Below are positions 1-6,025 of a stretch of 22,811 nucleotides of DNA, in pieces. Below the pieces are notes generated by a model that was given only the letters and a program-made list of their open reading frames with translations, ran no database searches and was not told the DNA's origin. Origin of the DNA: CAYUIG01 sp964444685 (GTDB lineage: Bacteria > Gemmatimonadota > Gemmatimonadetes > Longimicrobiales > RSA9); NCBI GenBank assembly GCA_964444685.1, contig CAYUIG010000050.1, forward strand, positions 1 to 22,811. Reading direction: 5' to 3'. Position 1 is the stretch's first letter, and every line of letters starts with the position of its first letter. Position numbers and translations under genes: made by a program.

Positions 1-58
1 GCATGTGTTAGGCACGCCGCCAGCGTTCGTCCTGAGCCAGGATCAAACTCTCCAATAG
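1..58 (-). rRNA. rrs: 16S ribosomal RNA, 5' end (partial)
   Basis: Read on the minus strand, this stretch holds the universal 16S start motif AGAGTTTGATCCTGGCTCAG, followed by the conserved GACGAACGCTGGCGGCG and CCTAACACATGC segments. Aligning the AGAGTTTGATC motif to E. coli position 8 puts the mature 5' end near base 58. The gene runs off the left edge, so only about 58 bases are visible. That is too little for a reliable taxonomic call. Confidence 0.97.
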
Positions 59-236
59 AAGAATCCAATCAGCTCTGAATGAACGTGATCGTTCACGTTC
101 GGAATTACCTTTGAATTGATCCCCGGCGCTCGAAGCGCCAGCCCATCGGAAGGTACACCGACGAGCAGGACCCACACGGACACCCGACCCGGATTGTCAA
201 TCAGCGGAAGCCACCCTGAAAACGGCTGGTGGCGAG
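59..236 (-). other. rRNA operon leader with hairpins
   Basis: About 180 bases separate the predicted transcription start from the 16S 5' end, and no gene fits here. The transcript can form three perfect stems: 8 bp with a 4-base loop at 81-100 (arms GAACGTGA/TCACGTTC), 6 bp with a 3-base loop at 125-139 (GGCGCT/AGCGCC), and 6 bp with a 12-base loop at 210-233 (GCCACC/GGTGGC). Leader stems of this kind often take part in pre-rRNA processing or antitermination. I could not place a convincing boxA. Confidence 0.55.
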
Positions 237-242
237 CTTTGA

Positions 243-271
243 AAGATAGCGATCGGTGCCCGGCTCGTCAA
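243..271 (-). promoter_or_regulatory. rRNA operon promoter
   Basis: The minus strand carries TTGACG (266-271), a 17-base spacer, and TATCTT (243-248). This matches a housekeeping sigma-70 promoter closely. Transcription would start near 236, about 180 bases before the 16S gene. No A/T-rich UP element is visible upstream of the -35 box. Confidence 0.7.
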
Positions 272-303
272 CCCCGTCACCGAGGTGGGCCGGACACCGA
301 TCG
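250..303. repeat. 9-bp inverted repeat around the rRNA -35 box
   Basis: CGATCGGTG at 250-258 and its exact reverse complement CACCGATCG at 295-303 flank the -35 box of the rRNA promoter. Their centres are 45 bp apart. One arm lies in the -10/-35 spacer and the other lies upstream of the -35 box. It could be a pair of operator half-sites or a chance match in GC-rich DNA. Confidence 0.4.
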
Positions 304-308
304 TCACG

Positions 309-348
309 AAAAAAAGCTAGCGGAAGAGGCAGCCGGGCTCAAGCCCGG
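309..348 (-). terminator. possible terminator after the acidic small protein
   Basis: Ten bases beyond the small-protein stop codon, the minus strand has a perfect 6-bp stem CCGGGC/GCCCGG with a 4-base loop (333-348). A run of seven T residues follows at 309-315. The run is 17 bases from the stem, so the layout is not canonical. The position between a gene end and the rRNA promoter still fits a transcription stop. Confidence 0.4.
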
Positions 349-357
349 ACGAGGCTG

Positions 358-591
358 CTACTCCTCGTCGTCGTCGTCCCAGTCCTCGTCGTCCTCCTCT
401 TCATCCCAGTCTTCGTCCCACTCGTCCTCGTCATCCCAATCGTCGTCGTCGTCATCCCAATCGTCGTCTTCGTCATCCCAGTCGTCGTCCTCGTCGTCCC
501 AATCCTCTTCGAGGTCTTCGTCATCCTGGGCGCGGATGTCGAGCAGGGCGATCGAGCTGGCGCCGGAGCGCCAATTCCAGACGTCCGCCAT
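358..591 (-). CDS. polyacidic small protein with Trp-heptad tail
   Basis: This 77-residue protein matches no family I recognise. A 22-residue N-terminal part (starting MADVWNWRSG) has two Trp, two Arg and a hydrophobic SIALLDI patch. The last 55 residues (23-77) contain 47 Asp/Glu, seven Trp and one Leu. Trp31, 38, 45 and 52 are exactly seven apart with the unit WDDEDDD, and Trp58, 62 and 71 follow less regularly. There is no signal peptide or membrane segment, so it is probably cytoplasmic. Start ATG at 591 is chosen because AAGGAG (603-608) sits 11 bases upstream and the acidic frame is uninterrupted. A longer reading from 729 would overlap typA and swallow the promoter at 680-707. The net charge is near -47. 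Nucleic-acid mimicry, a basic-protein (ribosomal protein) chaperone, or cation binding are all possible; none is shown. Confidence 0.75.
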   Translation of the reverse strand: MADVWNWRSGASSIALLDIRAQDDEDLEEDWDDEDDDWDDEDDDWDDDDDDWDDEDEWDEDWDEEEDDEDWDDDDEE

Positions 592-664
592 GATTGCGAG
601 CTCTCCTTTTGCGACGGCGGTACAAGCGCGGGCCGGCACGGACCGGGTACAGGGCGGCCCCCCC

Positions 665-680
665 TGGCCCGGAGGGGCCA
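665..680. other. hairpin in the typA to small-protein gap
   Basis: TGGCCC-GGAG-GGGCCA is a perfect 6-bp stem with a 4-base loop, placed 46 bases after the typA stop. No T run follows on either strand. It overlaps the -10 region of the small-protein promoter, so it could attenuate typA readthrough or be incidental. Confidence 0.3.
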
Positions 681-707
681 AGGTAAGACGGGAGGTTCGA
701 GTGTCAA
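680..707 (-). promoter_or_regulatory. promoter of the polyacidic small protein
   Basis: The minus strand has a perfect TTGACA (702-707), a 16-base spacer, then TACCTT (680-685). It lies just after the typA stop codon. Transcription would start near 673, leaving a leader of about 80 bases before the ATG at 591. The small protein is therefore probably transcribed independently of typA. Confidence 0.6.
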
Positions 708-725
708 GGTTCTCGTTCGAGCCGG

Positions 726-2576
726 TCATCCGGCCTTGCGCGAGGCCTTCTTGCGCTCGTGGGCCTTGAGGTGGCGCTTGCGGAGTCGAATCGCGGCCGG
801 CGTGACCTCGACGAGTTCGTCTTCGGCGATGAATTCGAGGGCGGCTTCGAGGGTGAGGCGGCGCGGCGGCTCGAGCATGATGGCGTCGTCGGCGCCGGCG
901 GCACGGATGTTGGTGAGCTTCTTGCCCTTGGTGACGTTGACGTCGAGATCACCGGCACGGCTGTGCTCGCCGACGACCATTCCCTCGTACACATCGATGC
1001 CGGGCCCGATGAAGAGCTGGCCGCGCTCCTGGAGGTTCCAGAGGGCGTAGGCGACGGAGACTCCGTCCATCATCGAGACCAGCACGCCGCGTTCGCGGCT
1101 GCGGATCGTTCCCGCCCACGGCCCGAAATGCGAGAAGCGATGGTGCAGCACGCCCTCACCGCGCGTGTCGGTGAGGAACTCGCTGCGATAACCGAACAGT
1201 CCGCGCGCGGGCACCTGGAAGACGAGGCGGACGATGCCGGAGCCGGCACCCGCGCCGGCCGAGCGCATCTCGCGCATCTCGCCGCGCCGGGGTCCGAGCT
1301 TCTCGATCACGACGCCGACGAACGCCTCGGGCACATCGATCACCACTTCCTCGAACGGCTCGAGCATCTCACCATCCGGACCGCGACGCGTGATGATGCG
1401 CGGGCGCGAGACGGCGAACTCGTAGCCTTCGCGTCGCATCGTCTCCATCAGGATGCCGAGGTGCAGCTCGCCGCGTCCGGACACCGTGAACGTGTCCGGC
1501 GACTCCGTGTCCTCGACACGCAGCGCGACGTTGCGCTCCAGCTCCTTGTAGAGCCGGTCGCGGAGCTGGCGGCTGGTGACGTACTTCCCTTCCCGTCCCG
1601 CGAAGGGAGACGTGTTGACGACGAAGTCGACCGAGATGGTCGGCTCCTCGACCGTGATGCCGGCGAGCCGCTCCGGCCGCTCGGGATCGGCGATGGTCGC
1701 GCCGATCTCGACGCCCTCCAGACCCGCGAGCGCCACGATCTCACCCGCACCCGCACTCTCGACTTCCGCGCGCTGCAGGTCCTCGAACGTGAAGAGCTTC
1801 GCCACCTTGCCGGTGCGGTCGCCCTGCTCCGGCGCGAAGCCGATCACGTCGGCGTTCTGCGGCGCGAGCAGGACGATCGGATCGCCCACACGCACGCGCC
1901 CGCGCTCGATGCGCCCGATCGCGAGGCGCCCGATGTACGGCGAGTGGTCGATGGTGGAGACCAGCATCTGAAACGGCGACGCGACATCCGACGGCGGCGC
2001 GGGCACGTGGCTCAGCACGGTATCGAACAGCGCCGTGAGATCGGCGCGCTCGTCACCCAGCTCGCGCACCGCCCAGCCCTCGCGCGCCGACGCGTAGAGG
2101 AACGGCGCCTCGAGCTGCGCTTCGTCCGCCTCCAGCTCGAGCAGCAGATCGAGCACTTCATCGTGCACGCGCAGCGGCTCCGCATCCGGGCGATCGACCT
2201 TGTTGATCACGACGATCGGCTGCAGTCCGAGCGCGAGTGCCTTGCGCGTCACGAAGCGCGTCTGCGGCATCGGGCCGTCGAACGCATCCACCAGCAACAG
2301 CACACCGTCCACCATGCGCAGGATGCGCTCGACCTCGCCGCCGAAGTCAGCGTGTCCCGGCGTGTCGACGATGTTGATCTTGTGCTCGCGCCAGCGCACC
2401 GACGTGTTCTTTGCGAGGATCGTGATTCCGCGCTCCCGCTCCAGCGGGTTGGAATCCATGACGCGCTCCTCCACCACCTGGTTCGCCCGGAAGGCGCCCG
2501 CCTGGCGGAGCATCTTGTCGACCAGTGTCGTCTTGCCGTGGTCGACGTGCGCTATGATGGCGACGTTTCGGATCAT
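726..2576 (-). CDS. typA: ribosome-associated translational GTPase TypA/BipA
   Basis: This 616-residue protein is a full-length TypA/BipA, an EF-G-like GTPase that binds the ribosome and aids 50S assembly and stress or cold adaptation. The N-terminus shows the P-loop AHVDHGKTTL (residues 9-18), the switch I ERGITI, the G3 motif DTPGHADFGGEVER, and the G4 motif NKVD. Domain II, the EF-G-like domains and the BipA-specific C-terminal domain follow without a break. The start ATG at 2576 gives the family N-terminus MIRNVAIIAHVDHGK. No Shine-Dalgarno sequence precedes it. A possible -10 box (TACAAC, 2588-2593) would make the leader very short. It lies next to the rRNA operon and the polyacidic protein, so the local theme is ribosome function. 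Confidence 0.97.
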   Translation of the reverse strand: MIRNVAIIAHVDHGKTTLVDKMLRQAGAFRANQVVEERVMDSNPLERERGITILAKNTSVRWREHKINIVDTPGHADFGGEVERILRMVDGVLLLVDAFDGPMPQTRFVTRKALALGLQPIVVINKVDRPDAEPLRVHDEVLDLLLELEADEAQLEAPFLYASAREGWAVRELGDERADLTALFDTVLSHVPAPPSDVASPFQMLVSTIDHSPYIGRLAIGRIERGRVRVGDPIVLLAPQNADVIGFAPEQGDRTGKVAKLFTFEDLQRAEVESAGAGEIVALAGLEGVEIGATIADPERPERLAGITVEEPTISVDFVVNTSPFAGREGKYVTSRQLRDRLYKELERNVALRVEDTESPDTFTVSGRGELHLGILMETMRREGYEFAVSRPRIITRRGPDGEMLEPFEEVVIDVPEAFVGVVIEKLGPRRGEMREMRSAGAGAGSGIVRLVFQVPARGLFGYRSEFLTDTRGEGVLHHRFSHFGPWAGTIRSRERGVLVSMMDGVSVAYALWNLQERGQLFIGPGIDVYEGMVVGEHSRAGDLDVNVTKGKKLTNIRAAGADDAIMLEPPRRLTLEAALEFIAEDELVEVTPAAIRLRKRHLKAHERKKASRKAG

Positions 2577-2644
2577 CGGTGGCCGCGGTTGTATGGACAG
2601 CCATTTACGCTAACGACTGCCGCGGCACATCGGTAGTCCCATTC

Positions 2645-2760
2645 GAGTCTGGAATCTGGGGGTCTGGAGACTGGGGTCTGGTTTACGGCGGGAACGAAGG
2701 GGGCGCCGGATCCCGCTCCAAACCAGACTCCAGACCCAGACTCCAGACCCCAGAAACAGA
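2645..2760. repeat. inverted repeat of degenerate 7-bp GTCTGGA units
   Basis: The left arm (2645-2684) is a run of degenerate GTCTGGA/GTCTGGG units. The right arm (2720-2760) holds the same units reversed as CCAGACT/CCAGACC. The two arms could fold into an imperfect stem of roughly 35-40 bp with a 35-base GC-rich loop. It lies between the end of the CDF transporter operon and the start of typA and contains no gene. Similar degenerate 7-mer inverted repeats occur between genes in many bacteria. Function here is unknown. Confidence 0.7.
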
Positions 2761-2786
2761 TTCGGCGGGGCGTCAGCCCCGCCGAA
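2761..2786 (-). terminator. hairpin terminator overlapping the transporter stop codon
   Basis: A perfect 11-bp stem (2761-2771 with 2776-2786, TTCGGCGGGGC/GCCCCGCCGAA) has the 4-base loop GTCA. The minus-strand sequence after the stem is TCTGTTTCT, a modest T-rich tract. The transporter stop codon TGA (2773-2775) lies in the loop itself, so the last three sense codons form one arm. Confidence 0.7.
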
Positions 2787-3717
2787 GCGGATAAACCCCC
2801 CGGTGCTCGATCTGCACCGTCACGTGCTGGATCCCGAAGTCGTGGTGCATCCGCTCGTGGATCTCCTCGAGAATCCGCTGGTGATCGCCCGGGTCGGCAA
2901 TCACGGCACGGGCGCTCATGGCGAGGAAGCCACTGGTGAGGGTCCAGACGTGCAGGTCGCCGGCCTCCTCGACGCCCGGCACCTTCAGGATGGCCGTGCG
3001 GATCTGCTCGATGTCGATGTGGCGGGGGACGGACTCGAGCAGGACGTCCACGCTCTCGCGCAGCAGCTTCCACGCGCTGAAGAGGATGAGCAGCGCGACG
3101 ACCGCCGAGATGATCGGGTCCGCGGCGGTCCAGCCGGTGGTGACAATGACGAGCGCAGCGGCGATGGCCCCGACCGAACCGAGCAGGTCGCCCAGCACGT
3201 GGAGGTATGCGCCGCGCAGGTTGAGGTTGTGCCCCGCCGAGGAGTGGAGCAGGAAGGCCGCGGCCACGTTCACCGCGAGGCCAGCCGCGGCCACGACGAG
3301 CATGAGCCCGCCTTCCACCTCCTCCGGCGCGAGCAGCCTCGCACGCGCCTGCCACAGGATGCCGAGCGAGATGACGACGAGCGCCACACCGTTGACGAGC
3401 GCGGCGAGGATCTCGAGACGGAGGTATCCGTAGCTGCGCTCGGGCGGAGCGGGCCTGCGCGCGAACCAGAGTGCGAAGAGCGAGAGCGCGAGGGCGGCGA
3501 CGTCGCCCAGCATGTGGCCGGCGTCGGCGATGAGCGCGAGGGAGTTCGCGATCCAGCCGCCCACGGCTTCGACCACCATGAATGTCGCGGTGAGTACGAG
3601 CACGAAACGGAGCCGCCGACGTCCGACCTCGCGCAGGTGGTGCGCGTGGTCGTGGTGGTGTTGGTGGTCGTGCGTATCGTGGCCCGGATGTTCGGGCCCG
3701 TGCTGATCGGCGCTCAT
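2773..3717 (-). CDS. cation diffusion facilitator (CDF) zinc-type efflux transporter
   Basis: This is a 314-residue CDF transporter of the ZitB/CzcD type, expected to export Zn2+ (or Co2+/Cd2+) from the cytoplasm in exchange for protons. The N-terminus is His-rich (residues 6-27, many His and Asp), a typical cytoplasmic metal-binding tail. Six membrane segments follow. The paired metal-site motifs HMLGD in segment 2 and HVLGD in segment 5 are both intact, and the C-terminal part is the usual soluble ferredoxin-like domain. The start ATG (3715-3717) overlaps the upstream lipoprotein stop as ATGA, implying translational coupling. A longer reading upstream would run through that lipoprotein gene in another frame and is rejected. 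The hairpin at its 3' end ends the operon. Confidence 0.93.
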   Translation of the reverse strand: MSADQHGPEHPGHDTHDHQHHHDHAHHLREVGRRRLRFVLVLTATFMVVEAVGGWIANSLALIADAGHMLGDVAALALSLFALWFARRPAPPERSYGYLRLEILAALVNGVALVVISLGILWQARARLLAPEEVEGGLMLVVAAAGLAVNVAAAFLLHSSAGHNLNLRGAYLHVLGDLLGSVGAIAAALVIVTTGWTAADPIISAVVALLILFSAWKLLRESVDVLLESVPRHIDIEQIRTAILKVPGVEEAGDLHVWTLTSGFLAMSARAVIADPGDHQRILEEIHERMHHDFGIQHVTVQIEHRGVYPLRRG

Positions 3718-4070
3718 TCGAGAATCCAGACCCAGCGCTCGTCGACCACGAAGGAGCGGGGCCCGGCCTGGAAACGTTCCGCCCCGCGCACGCGTGCGCT
3801 CAGGATGATGGGTTCGGCCGCGGGCACGGGTGCGAGCTGCCGCCGCTCTCCGGGCGGCACGCGGCCGATGATGACCTCGTTGCCTGCACCCGCGGCGGGG
3901 CGGAAGGCAACGGTCAGCGTGTCGGCCGTGCGATTGTCGGCGATCACGAGGGCGAGGGCGGCGCCGCGCTGCGTGCCCGGATCCGGGTCGGCCGGCGGAG
4001 CGGCGGCCGCGCAGCCGGTCGCGAGAGCGACACACGCGAGCGCAGCAGTGCGCGGAAGTCCTGCGAACAC
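3714..4070 (-). CDS. small predicted lipoprotein, function unknown
   Basis: This 118-residue protein has a short signal peptide with the lipobox LATGC, placing the acylated cysteine at residue 20. An Ala/Pro linker follows, then about 80 residues that look like a single beta-rich domain with the segments DNRTADTLTV, VPPGERRQL and FVVDERWVW. I do not recognise a named family. The start is GTG at 4070, 9 bases after the otsB stop, with no clear Shine-Dalgarno sequence. Its stop overlaps the ATG of the CDF transporter. The tight placement suggests co-expression of otsB, this lipoprotein and the transporter. A role at the cell envelope is inferred only from the signal. Confidence 0.7.
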   Translation of the reverse strand: MFAGLPRTAALACVALATGCAAAAPPADPDPGTQRGAALALVIADNRTADTLTVAFRPAAGAGNEVIIGRVPPGERRQLAPVPAAEPIILSARVRGAERFQAGPRSFVVDERWVWILE

Positions 4071-4079
4071 GATCGAAGT

Positions 4080-4877
4080 CTAGGTGGAACCCGTCGCCTC
4101 GTCCACGGCCAGCGCTTCCAGCAGCGACGGCATCTCCTCGGGCGAACGCAGGTGGAAGGTCGCCGCGGTACCCGCGCGCGGCGGGTGGCCGACCAGGATG
4201 CCGTCGCCGCGGCCGGCAAGGGCGCGGAACGCATCCTCGTCGGTGCGGTCGTCCCCGACGAAGATTACGGGCGCATCCGCGTTCGATGGCAGCAACGCAT
4301 CCATGAGGAACGAAAGCGCGCGTCCCTTGTCCCAGTCGATGTCGGGGCGTACTTCGACGATCATGCGCCCCGGCGTGACGCGCAGCGTTCCCATGTCCGC
4401 GCAGCGCGCCGCTGCCCGTTCGACGCGTGCGCGCGCATCGGGCGCCATCCGGTAGTGGACGGTGAGGGTGAGTCCCTTGTCCTCGACGATCACACCATCG
4501 ATCGAGTCCAGCTCCGCCCGCAGCAACTCGAGGCAGCCGCGCAGTGCGCGCGCCGCATCCCCGGCGATCGGATGCACGCGCGACACACCGGGCCCATCGA
4601 TCTCGAGGCCGTGGTTGCCCGCGTAATGCAGACCGTCCATCCCCACCTTCGCGCGTACATCCGCCAGTGCGCGGCCGCTGATGACGGCAACGCGCGTGTC
4701 CGCACGCGCGGCCAGGCGCGCGAGTGCGTGCCGCGTGGCCGGGGGCAGCGCGGCTTCGTCCGGGTGCTCGACGATGGGCGCGAGCGTGCCGTCGAAATCG
4801 AGCGCCACCAGCATCACACCGGCGCGCGCGCGCTGTCGCCGCCAGCGGCCGATTTCCTCGTGCGCGTCTCTGATCAT
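4080..4877 (-). CDS. otsB: trehalose-6-phosphate phosphatase
   Basis: This 265-residue HAD-superfamily enzyme of the OtsB family removes phosphate from trehalose 6-phosphate to give trehalose, a compatible solute. The nucleophile motif is DFDGTLAP (Asp27, Asp29). Motif II is VISGR and the C-terminal acidic motif is GDDRTDEDAF (208-217). The family segments YAGNHGLEIDGPG, EDKGLTLTVHYR and GRMIVEVRP are all present. The start ATG at 4877 is fixed by GGAGGT (4881-4886) just upstream. Length is normal for the family. No trehalose-6-phosphate synthase gene (otsA) is in the window, so the partner enzyme must be elsewhere. It heads the operon with the lipoprotein and the CDF transporter. Confidence 0.95.
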   Translation of the reverse strand: MIRDAHEEIGRWRRQRARAGVMLVALDFDGTLAPIVEHPDEAALPPATRHALARLAARADTRVAVISGRALADVRAKVGMDGLHYAGNHGLEIDGPGVSRVHPIAGDAARALRGCLELLRAELDSIDGVIVEDKGLTLTVHYRMAPDARARVERAAARCADMGTLRVTPGRMIVEVRPDIDWDKGRALSFLMDALLPSNADAPVIFVGDDRTDEDAFRALAGRGDGILVGHPPRAGTAATFHLRSPEEMPSLLEALAVDEATGST

Positions 4878-4880
4878 GTC

Positions 4881-4886
4881 ACCTCC
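4881..4886 (-). promoter_or_regulatory. otsB ribosome binding site
   Basis: The minus strand reads GGAGGTGAC directly before the otsB ATG. This is one of the few strong Shine-Dalgarno sequences in the window, and it decides the start. Confidence 0.7.
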
Positions 4887-5013
4887 GCCAACGGGTCCCG
4901 AGGTTAGCCGGACGCGGCGGGCATGGGAAGCGGACGGGGCCGGTTGCGTGCCGCTGGCGGGGGCGGCTACGTTTGGCGGGACAACCTGACACTTCCGTGC
5001 CGTAACTCTTTCT

Positions 5014-6024
5014 ATGTCAAGACGATCATGCGGCGCGGCCGCATGCCTGCTGGTTTCCGTGCTCGCCTGCGATCCCGGCGCCTCGCGCCAGGCGATGGGC
5101 GAAGCGTCGAGCCTCATCGTGGTCGCCATGGACTCGATCTGGGCCGAGGCAGGCGACAGCGTGACGGCCGCGCTCGAGCGTCCGATCTTCGCCGTCCGCG
5201 ATGAAACGACGTTCGAGGTAACGCACATCTCACCACTGTCCGAGGACTGGCTCGAGCTGCGCACGCTCCGGCAGATCGTGCCCATCGGCCAGCCGGGCGA
5301 TGGCTGGATCGCGCCCATTCTGAACGGCACTCCTGCCGACCTGCCGGCCATCGTCGAACGGCAGGACATCTGGGCGCGCGGACAGGGCGTCACGGCCATC
5401 GTCGTCGAGCCCGGCGCCGGCGCCGATGCCGTACTGCGCGCGCTCCCTGCCCTTTCCGACACGCTGCATGCGCGCTTCCAGCAGTACGCGCGAAATCGCA
5501 TGTTCCTGAGCGGCGTGGACTCGGCAGGCGCCGATACGCTCCGCAGCGCGGCCGGCTTCTCGCTGCTCTTGCCGAACCTCTACACGCACAGCAGCGCCGA
5601 TTCCGTGTGGATGTTCCGCGCGCATGCAGAGCTCGGCCGCGAGCTCATGCGCACACTGCTCGTCACGTGGGTCAGCGGGCCGCGTGAGCTGAATGCGGAG
5701 TCCGTGCTCGCGCTGCGCGAGTCGTTTGCCGTCTACGACCCTGCACAGACGACCGGCCACGATCCGATCCGGGTCGACACCGTGTCGTTCGACGGCGGGC
5801 AGGCGCTCCAGGTGCGCGGCGTATGGTCCGGCACGGACCCCGCCTTCCCGACGGCGGGCCCGTACATCACACGCGCGGCATACTGCCCGCAGCAGGACCG
5901 CACGTACCTCATCGACGCATGGCTGTACGCGCCCGGGCGCGCGAAGTACGAGTATCTGCTGCAGTTCGAACACATCCTGAACAGCTTCCGTTGCGAGGGC
6001 CCCGCGCAGGTGGGCGGCGCCTGA
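5014..6024 (+). CDS. DUF4837-like predicted lipoprotein
   Basis: This 336-residue protein has an N-terminal signal with a lipobox-like VLAC (Cys19). The mature part begins ASSLIVVAMDSIWAEAGDS and ends with YITRAAYCPQQDRTYLIDAW and LLQFEHILNSFR. That arrangement resembles the DUF4837 lipoproteins best known from Bacteroidota. I assign this by recollection of the pattern, not by a search. Function is unknown. It is divergent from otsB, with a 136-base gap in which I see no convincing promoter. Its stop is one base before the dnaE start, so the two are probably co-transcribed. The start ATG at 5014 is the only one giving a signal peptide. Confidence 0.7.
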   Translation: MSRRSCGAAACLLVSVLACDPGASRQAMGEASSLIVVAMDSIWAEAGDSVTAALERPIFAVRDETTFEVTHISPLSEDWLELRTLRQIVPIGQPGDGWIAPILNGTPADLPAIVERQDIWARGQGVTAIVVEPGAGADAVLRALPALSDTLHARFQQYARNRMFLSGVDSAGADTLRSAAGFSLLLPNLYTHSSADSVWMFRAHAELGRELMRTLLVTWVSGPRELNAESVLALRESFAVYDPAQTTGHDPIRVDTVSFDGGQALQVRGVWSGTDPAFPTAGPYITRAAYCPQQDRTYLIDAWLYAPGRAKYEYLLQFEHILNSFRCEGPAQVGGA

Positions 6025-6025
6025 G

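Noticed and set aside
195..200. A perfect TTGACA on the minus strand inside the rRNA leader, as a second promoter
   Set aside because: No -10-like hexamer occurs 15-19 bases downstream; the sequence there is GTGTGG-like.
358..530. Short regular repeats as a possible CRISPR or satellite array
   Set aside because: The 21-bp units are in-frame codon repeats with no spacers, and the coding reading has a promoter, a Shine-Dalgarno sequence and a stop.
116..769. A Ser-rich plus-strand frame across the acidic-protein region
   Set aside because: The poly-Ser run is the antisense translation of the Asp/Glu codon repeats. It starts within the rRNA leader and has no Shine-Dalgarno sequence.
759..2636. 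A 625-residue open frame on the plus strand opposite typA
   Set aside because: It mirrors a certain gene, is rich in Arg, Asp, His and Glu as antisense frames are in GC-rich DNA, and shows no recognisable motif.
2803..4083. A 426-residue plus-strand frame opposite the transporter operon, and a similar 507-residue minus-strand frame at 12515-14038
   Set aside because: They oppose well-supported genes, have no motifs, and the second crosses a gene boundary.
4878..5013. Promoters in the divergent gap between otsB and the DUF4837-like gene
   Set aside because: Partial hexamers such as TAACCT and TAACTC are present, but no acceptable -35 box lies at 16-18 bases on either strand.
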